From: Desulfobacterales bacterium
GTDB taxonomy: Bacteria > Desulfobacterota > Desulfobacteria > Desulfobacterales > UBA5852
Length of the DNA: 18,068 nt
NCBI GenBank assembly: GCA_030066455.1
Contig: JASJBQ010000033.1
Span: 1-18,068 of the forward strand
Reading direction: 5' to 3'
Part shown: positions 1-7,884 of the stretch, one piece after another
Layout: every line of letters begins with the position of its first letter
How positions within the stretch are numbered: position 1 is the stretch's first letter
Program-made: the position numbers and the translations under genes
Notes under the pieces: model-generated
The model's input: the letters and a program-made list of their open reading frames with translations, nothing else
Told to the model about the DNA's origin: nothing
Databases searched by the model: none

Positions 1-630
1 GAAGCGCTGTCCCAGGCAGCCGACCAGGTTTTTGAGAAGGTTAAGGCGGATTTTCCGCAGTGCGTCAAATGCGAGCGCGAATGCGCCGATTGCTGCCATG
101 CGTTGTTTGATCTGACCCTGATCGAAGCCCTCTACATCAACGACCGCTTCAAGGCGCGCTTCAAGGAAGGGGAACGCCAGGCGGCCCTTGAGAAGGCCAA
201 CCGGGCGGACCGCAAGGTCCATAAATTAAAGCGCGACGCCTATCGTGAGCTGCAGGCCGGCAAAGATGAAAGCGATATCCTGGCCGACTTGGCCGCGGAA
301 AAGGTGCGCTGCCCGCTGCTGAACGACCAGGACCTGTGTGATTTGTACGATCACCGCCCGATCACCTGTCGCCTGTACGGCATTCCGACCTCGATCGGCG
401 GTCTCGGGCGAACCTGCGCCCTGTCGGGTTTCGAAGGCGGCAAGGCCTATCCCACGGTGGATATCGATAAGATTCACGGCCGGCTGCAGGAAATTTCAGG
501 CGAGCTGCTGAGAGACATCAAGTCCCAAAACATCAAGCTCGTGGATCTGCTCATGCCGCTCTCCATGGCCCTGATGACCGAGTTCGATGATGATTTTCTG
601 GGTCTCACCACCGACGAAGCGGCCTCATAG
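1..630 (+). CDS. YkgJ-family cysteine-cluster protein, 3' part (5' end outside window)
   Basis: The frame is open from the first base and ends at TAG 628-630, giving 209 residues with the N-terminus missing. Near the visible start is a dense cysteine motif CVKCERECADCC (visible residues 21-32), spaced Cx2Cx3Cx2CC. A second cysteine group follows at about C104, C113, C123 and C139, around CPLLNDQDLCDLYDHRPITC. This two-part layout is typical of the YkgJ/CxxCxxCC family (UPF0153), which is thought to bind zinc or an Fe-S cluster; the exact biochemical role is not established. Residues 50-100 between the clusters are charged and probably helical, and longer than in minimal family members. The next gene starts 12 bases after the stop, so the two are probably cotranscribed. 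The family call is firm; the function is unknown. Confidence 0.8.
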   Translation, partial: EALSQAADQVFEKVKADFPQCVKCERECADCCHALFDLTLIEALYINDRFKARFKEGERQAALEKANRADRKVHKLKRDAYRELQAGKDESDILADLAAEKVRCPLLNDQDLCDLYDHRPITCRLYGIPTSIGGLGRTCALSGFEGGKAYPTVDIDKIHGRLQEISGELLRDIKSQNIKLVDLLMPLSMALMTEFDDDFLGLTTDEAAS

Positions 631-642
631 GGGATACCTGCC

Positions 643-999
643 ATGTCCAAAGTGTCACGCGAAGAAGCGGAGCGCCGGAAACGGGCGATTTATGAAACCC
701 TGTCCCCGCGCCGCAAGAAGTATATCGAACGCATCGGCTACGAAAAATGGGACCCCTTTGAAGAACCCAAGGACCCCATCGACATCCGTCGCGACACGAC
801 CAAGCGGACCACCCAGCAGCTGGTGCGCGAATTCCTGCAGTCCCGTCCTCCGGATGCCCCCTACAGCAACGCCTATGGCCAGGCCGTCATGGAGATGGCC
901 ATCGGTATCGTGAATGACGACGAGCGCTATCAGGCCATGCTGGAATTCGCCGCGTGGTATATGGCCTTGCTGAAGCAGGTCAATCCCCAAAACGACTGA
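643..999 (+). CDS. Conserved-looking hypothetical protein, 118 residues
   Basis: I do not recognise this protein. It is 118 residues, soluble, with no signal peptide or membrane segment. The N-terminal third is rich in Arg, Lys and Glu and probably helical (EEAERRKRAIYETL, then RRKKYIERIGYEKW). A WDPFEEPKDP turn follows, and the C-terminal half looks like two helices (QAVMEMAIGIVNDDERYQAM and EFAAWYMALLKQ). The start is the first ATG after the YkgJ stop; a GGGGAT stretch about 8 bases upstream may serve as a weak ribosome binding site. It lies 12 bases after the cysteine-cluster gene and 24 bases before the methyltransferase gene, all in one direction, which argues for a real gene in a three-gene unit. 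Clean codon use and tight packing support coding. No function is proposed. Confidence 0.75.
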   Translation: MSKVSREEAERRKRAIYETLSPRRKKYIERIGYEKWDPFEEPKDPIDIRRDTTKRTTQQLVREFLQSRPPDAPYSNAYGQAVMEMAIGIVNDDERYQAMLEFAAWYMALLKQVNPQND

Positions 1000-1023
1000 G
1001 GGGCTGAAAGGGCGTGCCGGTTT

Positions 1024-1857
1024 ATGGGGGCGGATCGATCGGGAGGCAGGTTGGGGGACGGCTGGGACCAGGCCGTGGGGCGCTGGATCTTGGAAGCCGA
1101 CCGCAAAATGACGGCCTCCGATTTGGCGGCGAGGATTGCCGACCGATTCGGCGGATCGCCGCGCCAGGCCCGCCAGCGGATTCGGCGTTTGGTCGAGGCG
1201 GGGCGTCTCACTTATATCTACCAGTACGGTCAATCCTACGTCGATCTCGGCTTGCAACGTCCAACCGCCATCACCCCCGGGATTGTTTTCTGCCCGCCGG
1301 CTTGCGTCCCTCCACCGGACACCCGCGCGTTGAGCATCATCATCGAACCGGGGGCGGCCTTCGGCGACGGCCGCCATCCCACCACGCGGCTCGCGGTGCA
1401 GGGTCTTGAAACGCTCCGGGGCCACGAAACGTCGACCGGTTCCCGCTTCGCTCGGGGTATCGATATCGGCACCGGATCGGGCATTCTGGCGATTGTCGCC
1501 GCTCGCCTGGGCGTGGCCCGGGTGGATGCCGTGGACATCGACCCCTGTGCCCGGAGCGAAGCGCGGCGCAACATCGACCACAATCGCCTGGGACGGCGGG
1601 TCACCCTGCGACAGGAGGCGCTCGAAAGCCTTGCAACGCGTTATGATCTGATCATGGCCAACCTCCGACTTCCGACCCTGTGCGCCCTGGGCCCATGGAT
1701 CGAAAGCCATGCGCAGCCCCATGCCGTCCTGCTTTTTTCCGGTTTTCGCGCCGACGAACAAGCGGCGCTCTTGAGAGCCTTTCCCGCACCCCGCTGCCGG
1801 ATCCGGTGGTCACGGACCCAGGCGGCCTGGGGGGCTGTCGTGCTGCAGCGCGGCTAG
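1024..1857 (+). CDS. PrmA-like SAM-dependent methyltransferase with winged-helix-like N-terminus
   Basis: 277 residues. The C-terminal two-thirds matches ribosomal protein L11 methyltransferase (PrmA). It has EPGAAFGDGRHPTT (about 108-121), close to the PrmA hallmark GxAFGTGxHxTT; the SAM-binding glycine motif DIGTGSGIL (147-155); an acidic VDIDP at the end of the second strand (170-174); and MANL (211-214) in the position of PrmA's NIL catalytic-loop motif. The N-terminus differs. Residues about 29-76 (MTASDLAARIAD to RLTYIYQYG) read as a winged helix: helix, helix-turn-helix, then a beta wing. The L11-recognition domain expected there is not evident. It may modify L11 with a different recognition mode, or another substrate. 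The start ATG at 1024 is the best in-frame start; GAAAGGG lies about 8-14 bases upstream. It is the last gene of the plus-strand group. Confidence 0.72.
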   Translation: MGADRSGGRLGDGWDQAVGRWILEADRKMTASDLAARIADRFGGSPRQARQRIRRLVEAGRLTYIYQYGQSYVDLGLQRPTAITPGIVFCPPACVPPPDTRALSIIIEPGAAFGDGRHPTTRLAVQGLETLRGHETSTGSRFARGIDIGTGSGILAIVAARLGVARVDAVDIDPCARSEARRNIDHNRLGRRVTLRQEALESLATRYDLIMANLRLPTLCALGPWIESHAQPHAVLLFSGFRADEQAALLRAFPAPRCRIRWSRTQAAWGAVVLQRG

Positions 1858-2108
1858 CCAATCAATCACCGCCCGGTGACACCTGCGATCCTGCACAGGC
1901 CCAACGAGCCGAAGACCGGCGCGCCAATTCCCCCCAAAACCATTGGAGGGCCGGGAAGGCTCTCAACGGGCGAATACGCCACGCCAAGCAAAACGCTATA
2001 TGTTGTATTCAGCGGTTAATTTTTGTTCAATATATGGGAAATTAGGCGGTCGGTCTGTAAAGGCTTGATGGGCAAGGGTTTGCGGCGGTGGGTGCGTGGC
2101 GCGAGGGC
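1858..2108. other. Gene-free intergenic region
   Basis: This is the space between two converging transcription units; together with the terminator and trailer to 2165 it spans just over 300 bases. I find no convincing gene in either strand: the open frames here are extensions of shadows of the flanking genes. Right after the methyltransferase stop there are only small weak palindromes (CACCGCCCGGTG at 1867-1878), none followed by a T-run, so I see no clear plus-strand terminator. An AT-rich island at about 1991-2045 stands out from the GC-rich surroundings. On the minus strand it contains TTGAAC, 17 bases, then TACAAC, a weak promoter-like match that would point into the methyltransferase 3' end. 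I do not call it a promoter. Confidence 0.5.
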
Positions 2109-2151
2109 AAAAAAGGGGCCCCGGATCGGTCGATCGGGTGGGAGCCCCCTT
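2109..2151 (-). terminator. Intrinsic terminator after the rubredoxin/DUF2231 gene
   Basis: Read on the minus strand, 15 bases after the stop of the rubredoxin gene, AAGGGG(G)CTCC can pair with GGGGCCCCTT across an 18-base loop, with one bulged G and one G-T pair. The 3' arm runs straight into six T residues (A-run 2109-2114 on the plus strand). GC-rich stem plus T-tract is the classic rho-independent pattern. On the plus strand there is no matching T-tract, so it should act in one direction only, ending the oadG-oadB-rubredoxin unit. Confidence 0.75.
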
Positions 2152-2165
2152 CAATCGGGTCGGCA

Positions 2166-3140
2166 TCAGGACGCGCGATGGAATACCAGACGCCCGCCGA
2201 GATATCCGGCATAGGCGGCGACCCCCAGCATCACCAGGTGCAGGCAGACATAAATGAAACTGGGCTGCTCGGCGACCTGGGGATCGATCCAGGCCCACAG
2301 GACGAGGATCAAGGCCAGCGCGCTGACCACGGCGCCGCTGATCAGCTTGTTGCGGAAAAGCACGGTCATATGGCCGCCGAATTTGTATTGCCAGTGCAGG
2401 TAGCCGGTAAACAAGACGGCCGGCATGGCGAGCAGAATGAAAACCATGTTGTAAAACCCGGCCTTGCCCATCGCGGGCATGTCGAACAGGGCCGCCAGCA
2501 CCACCATGACGACGGCGATCGGTAAAACGCCGTTGGGAATGTGGACCGAAATCGGGTGGGCGTGGTTTTCGATGGCCAGGTCGATCAGATGGCGGTAGCG
2601 GTCGAGACGGGCGTTCAGCTTGCCGACGATGCCCGTCTGCATGCTTCGGTTAGCGGCACGGCCGGCGCCCCGGGCGTCATCGGATGAGGCCGGCGAGGCC
2701 GCGGCGGCGGCGGGCTCGTCAGCACCCGCGGCTTCGTCCACGACCTCTTCAAACTTCGATTGATCGGCTCCGCAAAGCGGGCAGACCGCAGGTGGCTCGG
2801 GCCCGGTGTGGATATAACCGCAGACCGTGCACCGCCATTTGCGATCCGGGCCCGCCGCGGCCGGCGCTTCGGTTTCGCGGTCGAGGCAGACAAACTGGGA
2901 GCGGTCCGCCCCGCAGACCGGGCACTTGTCGGGCGGTTCGGGCCCGACGTGGATATAGCCGCAGACGGCACATTGCCAGCGAAGGGCGGCATCGGCTTCG
3001 GTGGGTTCGACGGCCGCCGCGGCCTGGTCCTCGCCCGCGGTAACGAACAGGCTGCTTTCGGAACCGCACACCAGGCAGTTTTCAGGCGAGGCCTCGCCTT
3101 TGTGGATGAAGTCGCAGACGGTGCAGCGCCACTGTTTCAT
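2166..3140 (-). CDS. Membrane protein with three rubredoxin-like domains and a DUF2231-like four-helix domain
   Basis: 324 residues. Three successive rubredoxin-like modules each carry two CxxC knuckles: C6/C9-C22/C25, C57/C60-C73/C76 and C104/C107-C120/C123, with the shared pattern W-x-C-x-x-C-x-[YF]-I-H. These are the short rubrerythrin-type rubredoxin domains, which bind one iron (or zinc) each. Ala/Glu-rich linkers separate them. From about residue 170 the protein becomes a membrane domain with four predicted helices and a conserved-looking ENHAHPISVHIPNG (191-204) ahead of helix 1, resembling DUF2231, plus further histidines (HWQYK after helix 2, CLHL in helix 4). Histidines at membrane faces suggest haem binding, but this is inference. 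A likely role is moving electrons between a cytoplasmic donor and a membrane partner. An AAGGA lies about 13 bases before the ATG. It sits 34 bases after oadB. Confidence 0.8.
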   Translation of the reverse strand: MKQWRCTVCDFIHKGEASPENCLVCGSESSLFVTAGEDQAAAAVEPTEADAALRWQCAVCGYIHVGPEPPDKCPVCGADRSQFVCLDRETEAPAAAGPDRKWRCTVCGYIHTGPEPPAVCPLCGADQSKFEEVVDEAAGADEPAAAAASPASSDDARGAGRAANRSMQTGIVGKLNARLDRYRHLIDLAIENHAHPISVHIPNGVLPIAVVMVVLAALFDMPAMGKAGFYNMVFILLAMPAVLFTGYLHWQYKFGGHMTVLFRNKLISGAVVSALALILVLWAWIDPQVAEQPSFIYVCLHLVMLGVAAYAGYLGGRLVFHRAS

Positions 3141-3174
3141 AACCCCAGAATTCCTTTCAGCCGATGATGGCAGA

Positions 3175-4308
3175 TCACATCATGAAAGACCACAGCACCC
3201 CGGCGGCAATGGCCGACCCGATGACCCCCGAGGAGTTGCAGGCCATGGCGTGCATCAGCAGGTAGTTGCCCGGATCCTCGTGCTGCCCCATGAGATGAAC
3301 CTCGCGCGCCGAACCGGGCACGGCGGAAACGCCGGCCGCACCCAGAAGCGGGTTGATCTTCTTGCGCAGGAAGAGGTTCATGATTTTGGCGAAGATGAGG
3401 CCGGAGGCCGTGGCGAGGCTGAAGGCCACGGCACCCAGGCAGAAGATCATGAGCGATTTTTCGGTCAGGAAGACATCGGCCTGGGTGCTCATGCCGACGC
3501 AGAAGCCCAGAAAAATGGTGGCCGTGTCGATGATCGCACTCCGGGCTGTCCCGGCCAGGCGGTCGACCACGCCGCTTTCTTTTAAAATGTTGCCCAGAAA
3601 GAGCATGCCCAGCAGGGGCAGGGCGGTGGGCGCCAGAAGGCAGCAGAGCAGGACACCCAGGATGGGAAAGATCATGCGTTCGGTCTTGGAGACCTCCCGT
3701 GGTTCGTCCATGTGGATGCGTCGTTCCTGGCGGGTGGTCAGCAGCCGCATGATCGGCGGTTGGATCACCGGGATCAGGGCCATATAGGAGTAGGCGGCAA
3801 TGGCGATCGGCCCGATGAGGTGCGGGGCCAGCTTGGCCGTCAGAAAGATGGAGGTCGGGCCGTCGGCCCCGCCGATAATGGCGATGGAGGCGGCTTCTTT
3901 GGGCAGAAAGTCCAGTGCCAGCGCACCCAGGAGGGTGAAAAAGACACCCATCTGTGCGGCGGCGCCCAGCAGCATCAGCTTGGGCTGGGCCAGAAGGGAG
4001 GAGAAATCGGTCATCGCGCCCAGACCCAGGAAGACAATCGAGGGGTAAAGCCCGGTGGTCACGCCGAAGTAGAGGTAATGGAACACACTGTTTTCTTCAT
4101 AAATGCCCAGACCGAAGCCCTTGAAAAAGGGGATGTTGCCGACCACGATGCCGAAGGCGATCGGCACCAGAAGAAGCGGCTCGTATCTTTTAGCAATTCC
4201 TAAAAATAGGAACAGGAGTCCCACGAGTATCATGATCACATAGCGATAATCCTGGGATATAAAAAAATAACCGGTATTGGTGAGAAAGGATATCAAGAGA
4301 TCATACAT
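3175..4308 (-). CDS. oadB: Sodium ion-translocating decarboxylase, beta subunit
   Basis: 377 residues, highly hydrophobic, about nine to ten membrane segments, matching the OadB/GcdB/MmdB family in length and in motifs. The signature GGADGPTSIF (146-155) contains the Asp (D149) that in characterised family members takes part in sodium and proton movement. NPLLGAAGVSAVPGSAREVH in the C-terminal part and the final CNSSGVIGSAIAAGVL are also family marks. This subunit is the sodium channel of oxaloacetate, methylmalonyl-CoA or glutaconyl-CoA decarboxylases: decarboxylation of carboxybiotin drives sodium export. Which acid is used cannot be read from the beta subunit. The start ATG at 4308 follows a GAGGGT ribosome binding site, 36 bases after oadG. 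No carboxyltransferase or biotin-carrier gene lies in the window. The oad symbol is by family only. Confidence 0.93.
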   Translation of the reverse strand: MYDLLISFLTNTGYFFISQDYRYVIMILVGLLFLFLGIAKRYEPLLLVPIAFGIVVGNIPFFKGFGLGIYEENSVFHYLYFGVTTGLYPSIVFLGLGAMTDFSSLLAQPKLMLLGAAAQMGVFFTLLGALALDFLPKEAASIAIIGGADGPTSIFLTAKLAPHLIGPIAIAAYSYMALIPVIQPPIMRLLTTRQERRIHMDEPREVSKTERMIFPILGVLLCCLLAPTALPLLGMLFLGNILKESGVVDRLAGTARSAIIDTATIFLGFCVGMSTQADVFLTEKSLMIFCLGAVAFSLATASGLIFAKIMNLFLRKKINPLLGAAGVSAVPGSAREVHLMGQHEDPGNYLLMHAMACNSSGVIGSAIAAGVLWSFMM

Positions 4309-4344
4309 GGATTACCCTCGTCTTCGGTTGGTCGAAAATGGTTG

Positions 4345-4758
4345 TCAGTCCTTCCAAACAAAAAGGCCTTCTTCCGCCATCGTCAGATGACCGGCTTCGC
4401 GAATGCAGCGAATGGTGATGTGGGGGTGGGGAAGATCCGATTCCGCGGCCACGCGGTAGAGATCCTTGAGCTCGAAAGGGGAGCCCAGCGGCTCGGTCAG
4501 CGCCCGGTAGAGTGCTGTCAGTTCACCCAGATTGGCGGGGCAGGCCGCCACGTCGCCGGGCTTGGGGCTTTCCGCTTCGGGAGGCTCGGCGGCCACGGGC
4601 GGCGCGGCTTGCTTCTGCTTGCGTTTTTCCCAAAACGCGACGAGCTTGTGGATTTGGGAGATGGCCAGGGAGAGAATGATCAATCCTGTCATGACGATTC
4701 CGGCGCCCAAGAAGGCCATGGACCAGCCGTTGTTGGCGGCAATATTGGCGATACCCAT
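4345..4758 (-). CDS. oadG: OadG-family decarboxylase gamma subunit
   Basis: 137 residues. One membrane helix near the N-terminus (about 13-35, WSMAFLGAGIVMTGLIILSLAIS) is followed by a basic stretch (WEKRKQKQ), a Pro/Ala/Glu-rich linker, and a small soluble C-terminal part (about 77-137). This layout, directly upstream of oadB, identifies the gamma subunit, which holds the decarboxylase complex together and contacts the carboxyltransferase. Gamma subunits vary greatly in sequence, so position is a main argument. The C-terminal part (LGELTALYRALTEPLGSPFELKDLY and onward) is longer than in minimal OadG proteins and may dock a partner. The start is set by a strong TGGAGGTAA ribosome binding site (4764-4772) five bases before the ATG. 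This is the first gene of the oadG-oadB-rubredoxin unit. Confidence 0.85.
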   Translation of the reverse strand: MGIANIAANNGWSMAFLGAGIVMTGLIILSLAISQIHKLVAFWEKRKQKQAAPPVAAEPPEAESPKPGDVAACPANLGELTALYRALTEPLGSPFELKDLYRVAAESDLPHPHITIRCIREAGHLTMAEEGLFVWKD

Positions 4759-4902
4759 AGGGCTTACCTCCAGGGGATGTAATGGTCGTATGCGCAGTGC
4801 ACCATTATTTTTGGAAGACGATCGGCGTGTGGATGGGCTTGGTTATCAGGTGCCTTCGGAACACCGGATAGACAGGCCTCTGACAGTCACTACAAAAAAA
4901 GG

Positions 4903-4931
4903 ACTAATCCACACCTAGGGTGAAATGTCAA
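4903..4931 (-). promoter_or_regulatory. Possible sigma70 promoter for oadG-oadB-rubredoxin
   Basis: On the minus strand a perfect TTGACA (4926-4931) is followed after 17 bases by ATTAGT (4903-4908), a poor -10 (3 of 6). It lies about 145 bases before the oadG ATG, in the only AT-rich part of the gap after the ATPase gene. If used, it gives a long leader that begins with a run of seven T (A-run 4894-4900). The perfect -35 and the position support it; the weak -10 argues against strong activity without an activator. Confidence 0.35.
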
Positions 4932-4962
4932 TAAATTTTAAAGGCGCGGGGCGGTGGAGCGC

Positions 4963-6453
4963 TCAGGGCCGGCTACCGGCCATCATCAGGCCGATGGATT
5001 CGATCTTGGCCTGGTCCTCGGCCGCAAAGGTGTCGACGATCCGGCCGTCGAACATGACGGCCAACCGGTCCGCAAGGGCCAGGGCTTCGGCCAAATCCCC
5101 GGTAACCAGAAGGATGCCGGCGCGCTCGCGGGCTTTCAGAAGAAGCTGCCAGACTTCCTCGGTGGCCGCGATGTCCAGGCCCTGGGTCGGCTGCTCGGCC
5201 ACGATGAGGCGCGGCCGGCGGAAAAACTCCCGGGCAATCACCATTTTCTGCAGATTTCCGCCGGAGAGCTGCCGCGCGGCCAGGCGCGGGTTGGGTGGAT
5301 TGATGTTGAACTGGGCGGCCAGATCCCCCATTTTGGCTTCGGCCCGGCGGTGAAGCAGCCAGGGGCCGGCCGTGAAGCCCCGCCGTGTGGTCAACAGCAG
5401 ATTGTCGGTCAGGCTCAGGTGGCGGCAGGTGGCCAGGCCCTGGCGGTCCTCCGGAATGTAGGCCAGGTTGCCGTCCCAGCGCCGGCGCTGGAAGAAGGCG
5501 GACCAGTCCTGCCCCATGATGCGCACCGAGCCCCGCCCGGGGCGTTTGAGTCCGCAAATCGTTTCGACGAGCGGCTTCTGGCCGTTGCCGGCCACGCCCA
5601 CGAGCCCCAGGATTTCCCCCTGGCGCAGCTCCAGATGGATGTCCTTCAAGGCGTCGTCCGCCAGCCCCGATATGTTTAAAACCCGTTGACGGGTATCCAG
5701 AAGATCGCGTTCCACCTGCAAAATGACCTCGCGGCCGACCATCAACTGCGCCAGTTCGGTCTTGGACTGGACGCGCGCCGCCGGCATGTCGGCCACGACC
5801 GCGCCCTTGTGCAGGACGGCGATTTCATCGGAGAGGGCCATGACTTCATCAAGTTTATGGCTGATGAAGACGATGGCCTTCCCCTGGTCGGCCAACTGGT
5901 GCAGGGCCTCGAAAAGCTGTTCCGATTCCTGGGGCGTCAGCACGGCGGTGGGTTCATCGAAGATCAGAATCCGGTTTTGACGGAAAAGAAGCTTGAGGAT
6001 TTCCACACGCTGTTTTTCGCCCATCGAGAGGTCCGCGACCTTGGCCCGGGGGTCGATGATCAGGCTCACCTGCCGGGCGAGCGCGGCCACGCGCTCCTCC
6101 ATCTGGGTGGGGTTGATCAGCGGCGGGCCGGGATAGCCCAGAAAGATGTTTTCGGTCACCGTCATGGCCTCCACCAGCATGAAGTGCTGATAGACCATGC
6201 CGATACCGGCGGCGAGGGCGTCCTGGGCGGAGCGGAAGACCTGCCGGCGGCCGTCGACCAGGATCCGGCCGCGGTCGGGCTGCAGCCGCCCGGCCAGAAT
6301 GCTCATGAGGGTGCTCTTCCCGGCCCCGTTCTCCCCGAGCAGGGATTTGATCCGGCCGGCCCGGAAGGCCAGGGAGATATCCTGGTTGGCCTTTACCGGG
6401 CCGAAGCGCTTGCTGATGCCCTCCAGCTTAATCAGGGGGGTGTCCCCGGTCAT
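4963..6453 (-). CDS. ABC transporter ATPase, two fused nucleotide-binding domains (BMP/purine-nucleoside type)
   Basis: 496 residues, the usual size of RbsA/NupO-type double ATPases. First domain: Walker [10 protein letters not shown] (40-48), signature LSMGEKQ (142-148), Walker B LIFDEP (163-168). Second domain: a degenerate Walker [10 protein letters not shown] (286-294), LSGGNLQK (396-403) and [12 protein letters not shown] (416-427). A degenerate second Walker A without the Lys-Ser/Thr pair in the normal place, and Gln following Glu in the second Walker B, are family features, so these are not signs of decay. It powers the two permeases encoded just upstream. Its ATG overlaps the stop of the phosphoribosyltransferase gene (ATGA, 6450-6453), so translation is probably coupled. 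It is the last gene of the operon, unlike many relatives where it follows the binding-protein gene. I see no clear terminator after it. Confidence 0.93.
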   Translation of the reverse strand: MTGDTPLIKLEGISKRFGPVKANQDISLAFRAGRIKSLLGENGAGKSTLMSILAGRLQPDRGRILVDGRRQVFRSAQDALAAGIGMVYQHFMLVEAMTVTENIFLGYPGPPLINPTQMEERVAALARQVSLIIDPRAKVADLSMGEKQRVEILKLLFRQNRILIFDEPTAVLTPQESEQLFEALHQLADQGKAIVFISHKLDEVMALSDEIAVLHKGAVVADMPAARVQSKTELAQLMVGREVILQVERDLLDTRQRVLNISGLADDALKDIHLELRQGEILGLVGVAGNGQKPLVETICGLKRPGRGSVRIMGQDWSAFFQRRRWDGNLAYIPEDRQGLATCRHLSLTDNLLLTTRRGFTAGPWLLHRRAEAKMGDLAAQFNINPPNPRLAARQLSGGNLQKMVIAREFFRRPRLIVAEQPTQGLDIAATEEVWQLLLKARERAGILLVTGDLAEALALADRLAVMFDGRIVDTFAAEDQAKIESIGLMMAGSRP

Positions 6454-6944
6454 GCGGGTCCTTGTTTCATGCCGATGATGGGTTGCACGAACTGAACCTC
6501 GGAATCCCAGGGGAACAGGATCCAGGTATCCTGACTGACTTCGGTGACATACGTGTCCACCAGGGGGCGGCCGGCCGGTTTGGCGTAGACGGTGGCAAAA
6601 TGGGCGTGGGGCAGCATTTGGCGCACGGATTCGGCCGTCCGGCCGGTATCCACCAGATCGTCGATGATCAACCAGCCCTCGCCGTCGTGGTCGATCGACT
6701 TGAGAATCTCGATCTCGCCGCGCTGATCCTGCCAGTTGTAGCTGAAGACGCAGACGGTGTCGACCAGCCGGATGTCGAGTTCGCGGGCGACGATGGCGGC
6801 GGGGACGAGTCCCCCGCGGGTGACCGACACGATGCCCTTGAAATAGTCGTGGTCCAGAAGCCGCCAGGACAGGGCCTTGCTGTCCCGGTGGAGTTGATCC
6901 CAGGAAATGGGGTAGGTTTTGCGGAAGCGCGGTGATTCAGCCAT
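6450..6944 (-). CDS. gpt: Xanthine-guanine phosphoribosyltransferase
   Basis: 164 residues from the ATG at 6944. The sequence follows E. coli Gpt nearly end to end: [18 protein letters not shown] at the start, [16 protein letters not shown] (41-56), VDTVCVFSY, the PRPP-binding loop [13 protein letters not shown] (92-104), and [13 protein letters not shown] with [10 protein letters not shown] near the end. It converts xanthine, guanine or hypoxanthine plus PRPP to the nucleotide, trapping the base inside the cell. The frame extends upstream to 7007, but that would overlap the preceding permease gene; the ATG at 6944 has a GAGGT about seven bases ahead and leaves a 19-base gap. It overlaps the ATPase start by 4 bases. 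Its place inside a purine-type ABC operon links uptake directly to salvage. Confidence 0.93.
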   Translation of the reverse strand: MAESPRFRKTYPISWDQLHRDSKALSWRLLDHDYFKGIVSVTRGGLVPAAIVARELDIRLVDTVCVFSYNWQDQRGEIEILKSIDHDGEGWLIIDDLVDTGRTAESVRQMLPHAHFATVYAKPAGRPLVDTYVTEVSQDTWILFPWDSEVQFVQPIIGMKQGPA

Positions 6945-6963
6945 GGGCGCACCTCGTTTCATA

Positions 6964-7884
6964 TCAGTCTTGGGGTTCATAGTTGATGCCGAGCGCCGCC
7001 GGGGCATTGGCCTGGCGGCTTTTCCAGGAAGCGAAAACCAGCACGATGACGGTGAGCGCGTAGGGCAGCATCAAGAGCAGCGAAGAGGGCAGGTGCGTGC
7101 CGGTCGCCTGCAGGCGCAGCTGAAACGCCATGACGCCGCCGAACAGGTAAGCCCCGAACAGAGCGCGGCCGGGGCGCCAGAAGGCGAAAATAACGAGGGC
7201 CACGGCAATCCAGCCCCGTCCGGACGTCAAGCCGCTGGTCCAGAGGTGGGTATAGGCCAGCGATAGATAGGCGCCGCCGAGTCCCACCAGAAATCCGCCG
7301 CCCAAAACCCCGGTCCAGCGGTAGCCCAGGACGCTGATCCCGGCGGCGGCGGCCGCTTCGGGGTGTTCGCCCACCGCCCGTAGACTGAGTCCCCAGCGGG
7401 TCTTGTTCAAAAAGAGCCAGAGCAGCGGGGCGACCCCCACGGCCAGATAGACCAGCAGATCCTGCTGGAAAAAGACGGGACCCAAAACGGGCACCTGGCC
7501 CAGGCCGGGCAGGGCGAGTTTGCCAAACCCCGGTGCGGTCTGACCGATCAGCGGGGTGCCCAGATAGTCCGCCAGCCCCAACCCGAAGATGGTCAGGGCC
7601 AGCCCGGAGACGACCTGATTGCCGAGAAACCAGAGGCAGACCACGCCATGCCCGGCCGCCAGGAGCATCCCGGCGGCCCCGGCCATGAGGAACGCCAGAT
7701 AGGGGTTGCCACTGAGCTTGGCGACGACGAAGGCCGCCAGCGCGCCCACGATCATGATGCCCTCGACGCCCAGGTTGAGCACACCGCTCTTTTCGGTCAG
7801 GATTTCCCCCAGCGTGGCGTACAGAATGGGGGTCCCCGACTGGATGGCCGCCGCCAGCAGCGGGATGATCAGCTCGGTGTTCAT
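6964..7884 (-). CDS. ABC transporter permease 2 (nucleoside/purine type, YufQ/NupQ-like)
   Basis: 306 residues, about eight to nine membrane helices. The N-terminal pattern [29 protein letters not shown] is the hallmark of the second permease of BMP-dependent nucleoside transporters (BPD_transp_2 superfamily). The later [20 protein letters not shown] is the cytoplasmic coupling loop that contacts the ATPase. The true start is the ATG at 7884, not the longer open frame running to 8310, which would overlie the first permease gene. AGGAG sits 7 bases before it, and its ATG overlaps the stop of permease 1 (ATGA, 7881-7884). The 3' end is 19 bases before gpt. Confidence 0.9.
   Translation of the reverse strand: MNTELIIPLLAAAIQSGTPILYATLGEILTEKSGVLNLGVEGIMIVGALAAFVVAKLSGNPYLAFLMAGAAGMLLAAGHGVVCLWFLGNQVVSGLALTIFGLGLADYLGTPLIGQTAPGFGKLALPGLGQVPVLGPVFFQQDLLVYLAVGVAPLLWLFLNKTRWGLSLRAVGEHPEAAAAAGISVLGYRWTGVLGGGFLVGLGGAYLSLAYTHLWTSGLTSGRGWIAVALVIFAFWRPGRALFGAYLFGGVMAFQLRLQATGTHLPSSLLLMLPYALTVIVLVFASWKSRQANAPAALGINYEPQD

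Noticed and set aside
286..294. Possible inactivating defect in the ATPase second Walker A (residue numbers of the protein at 4963-6453)
   Set aside because: The degenerate second Walker A is normal for RbsA/NupO-type double ATPases and is not decay.
655..1761. Long minus-strand open frame of 368 codons antisense to the 118-residue and methyltransferase genes
   Set aside because: It is a mirror of GC-rich coding sequence; its translation lacks any recognisable domain and is rich in Gly, Arg and Pro. The plus-strand genes explain the region.
6945..7007. N-terminal extension of gpt to a start at 7007
   Set aside because: It overlaps the permease 2 coding end and adds residues absent from Gpt; the ATG at 6944 has a ribosome binding site.
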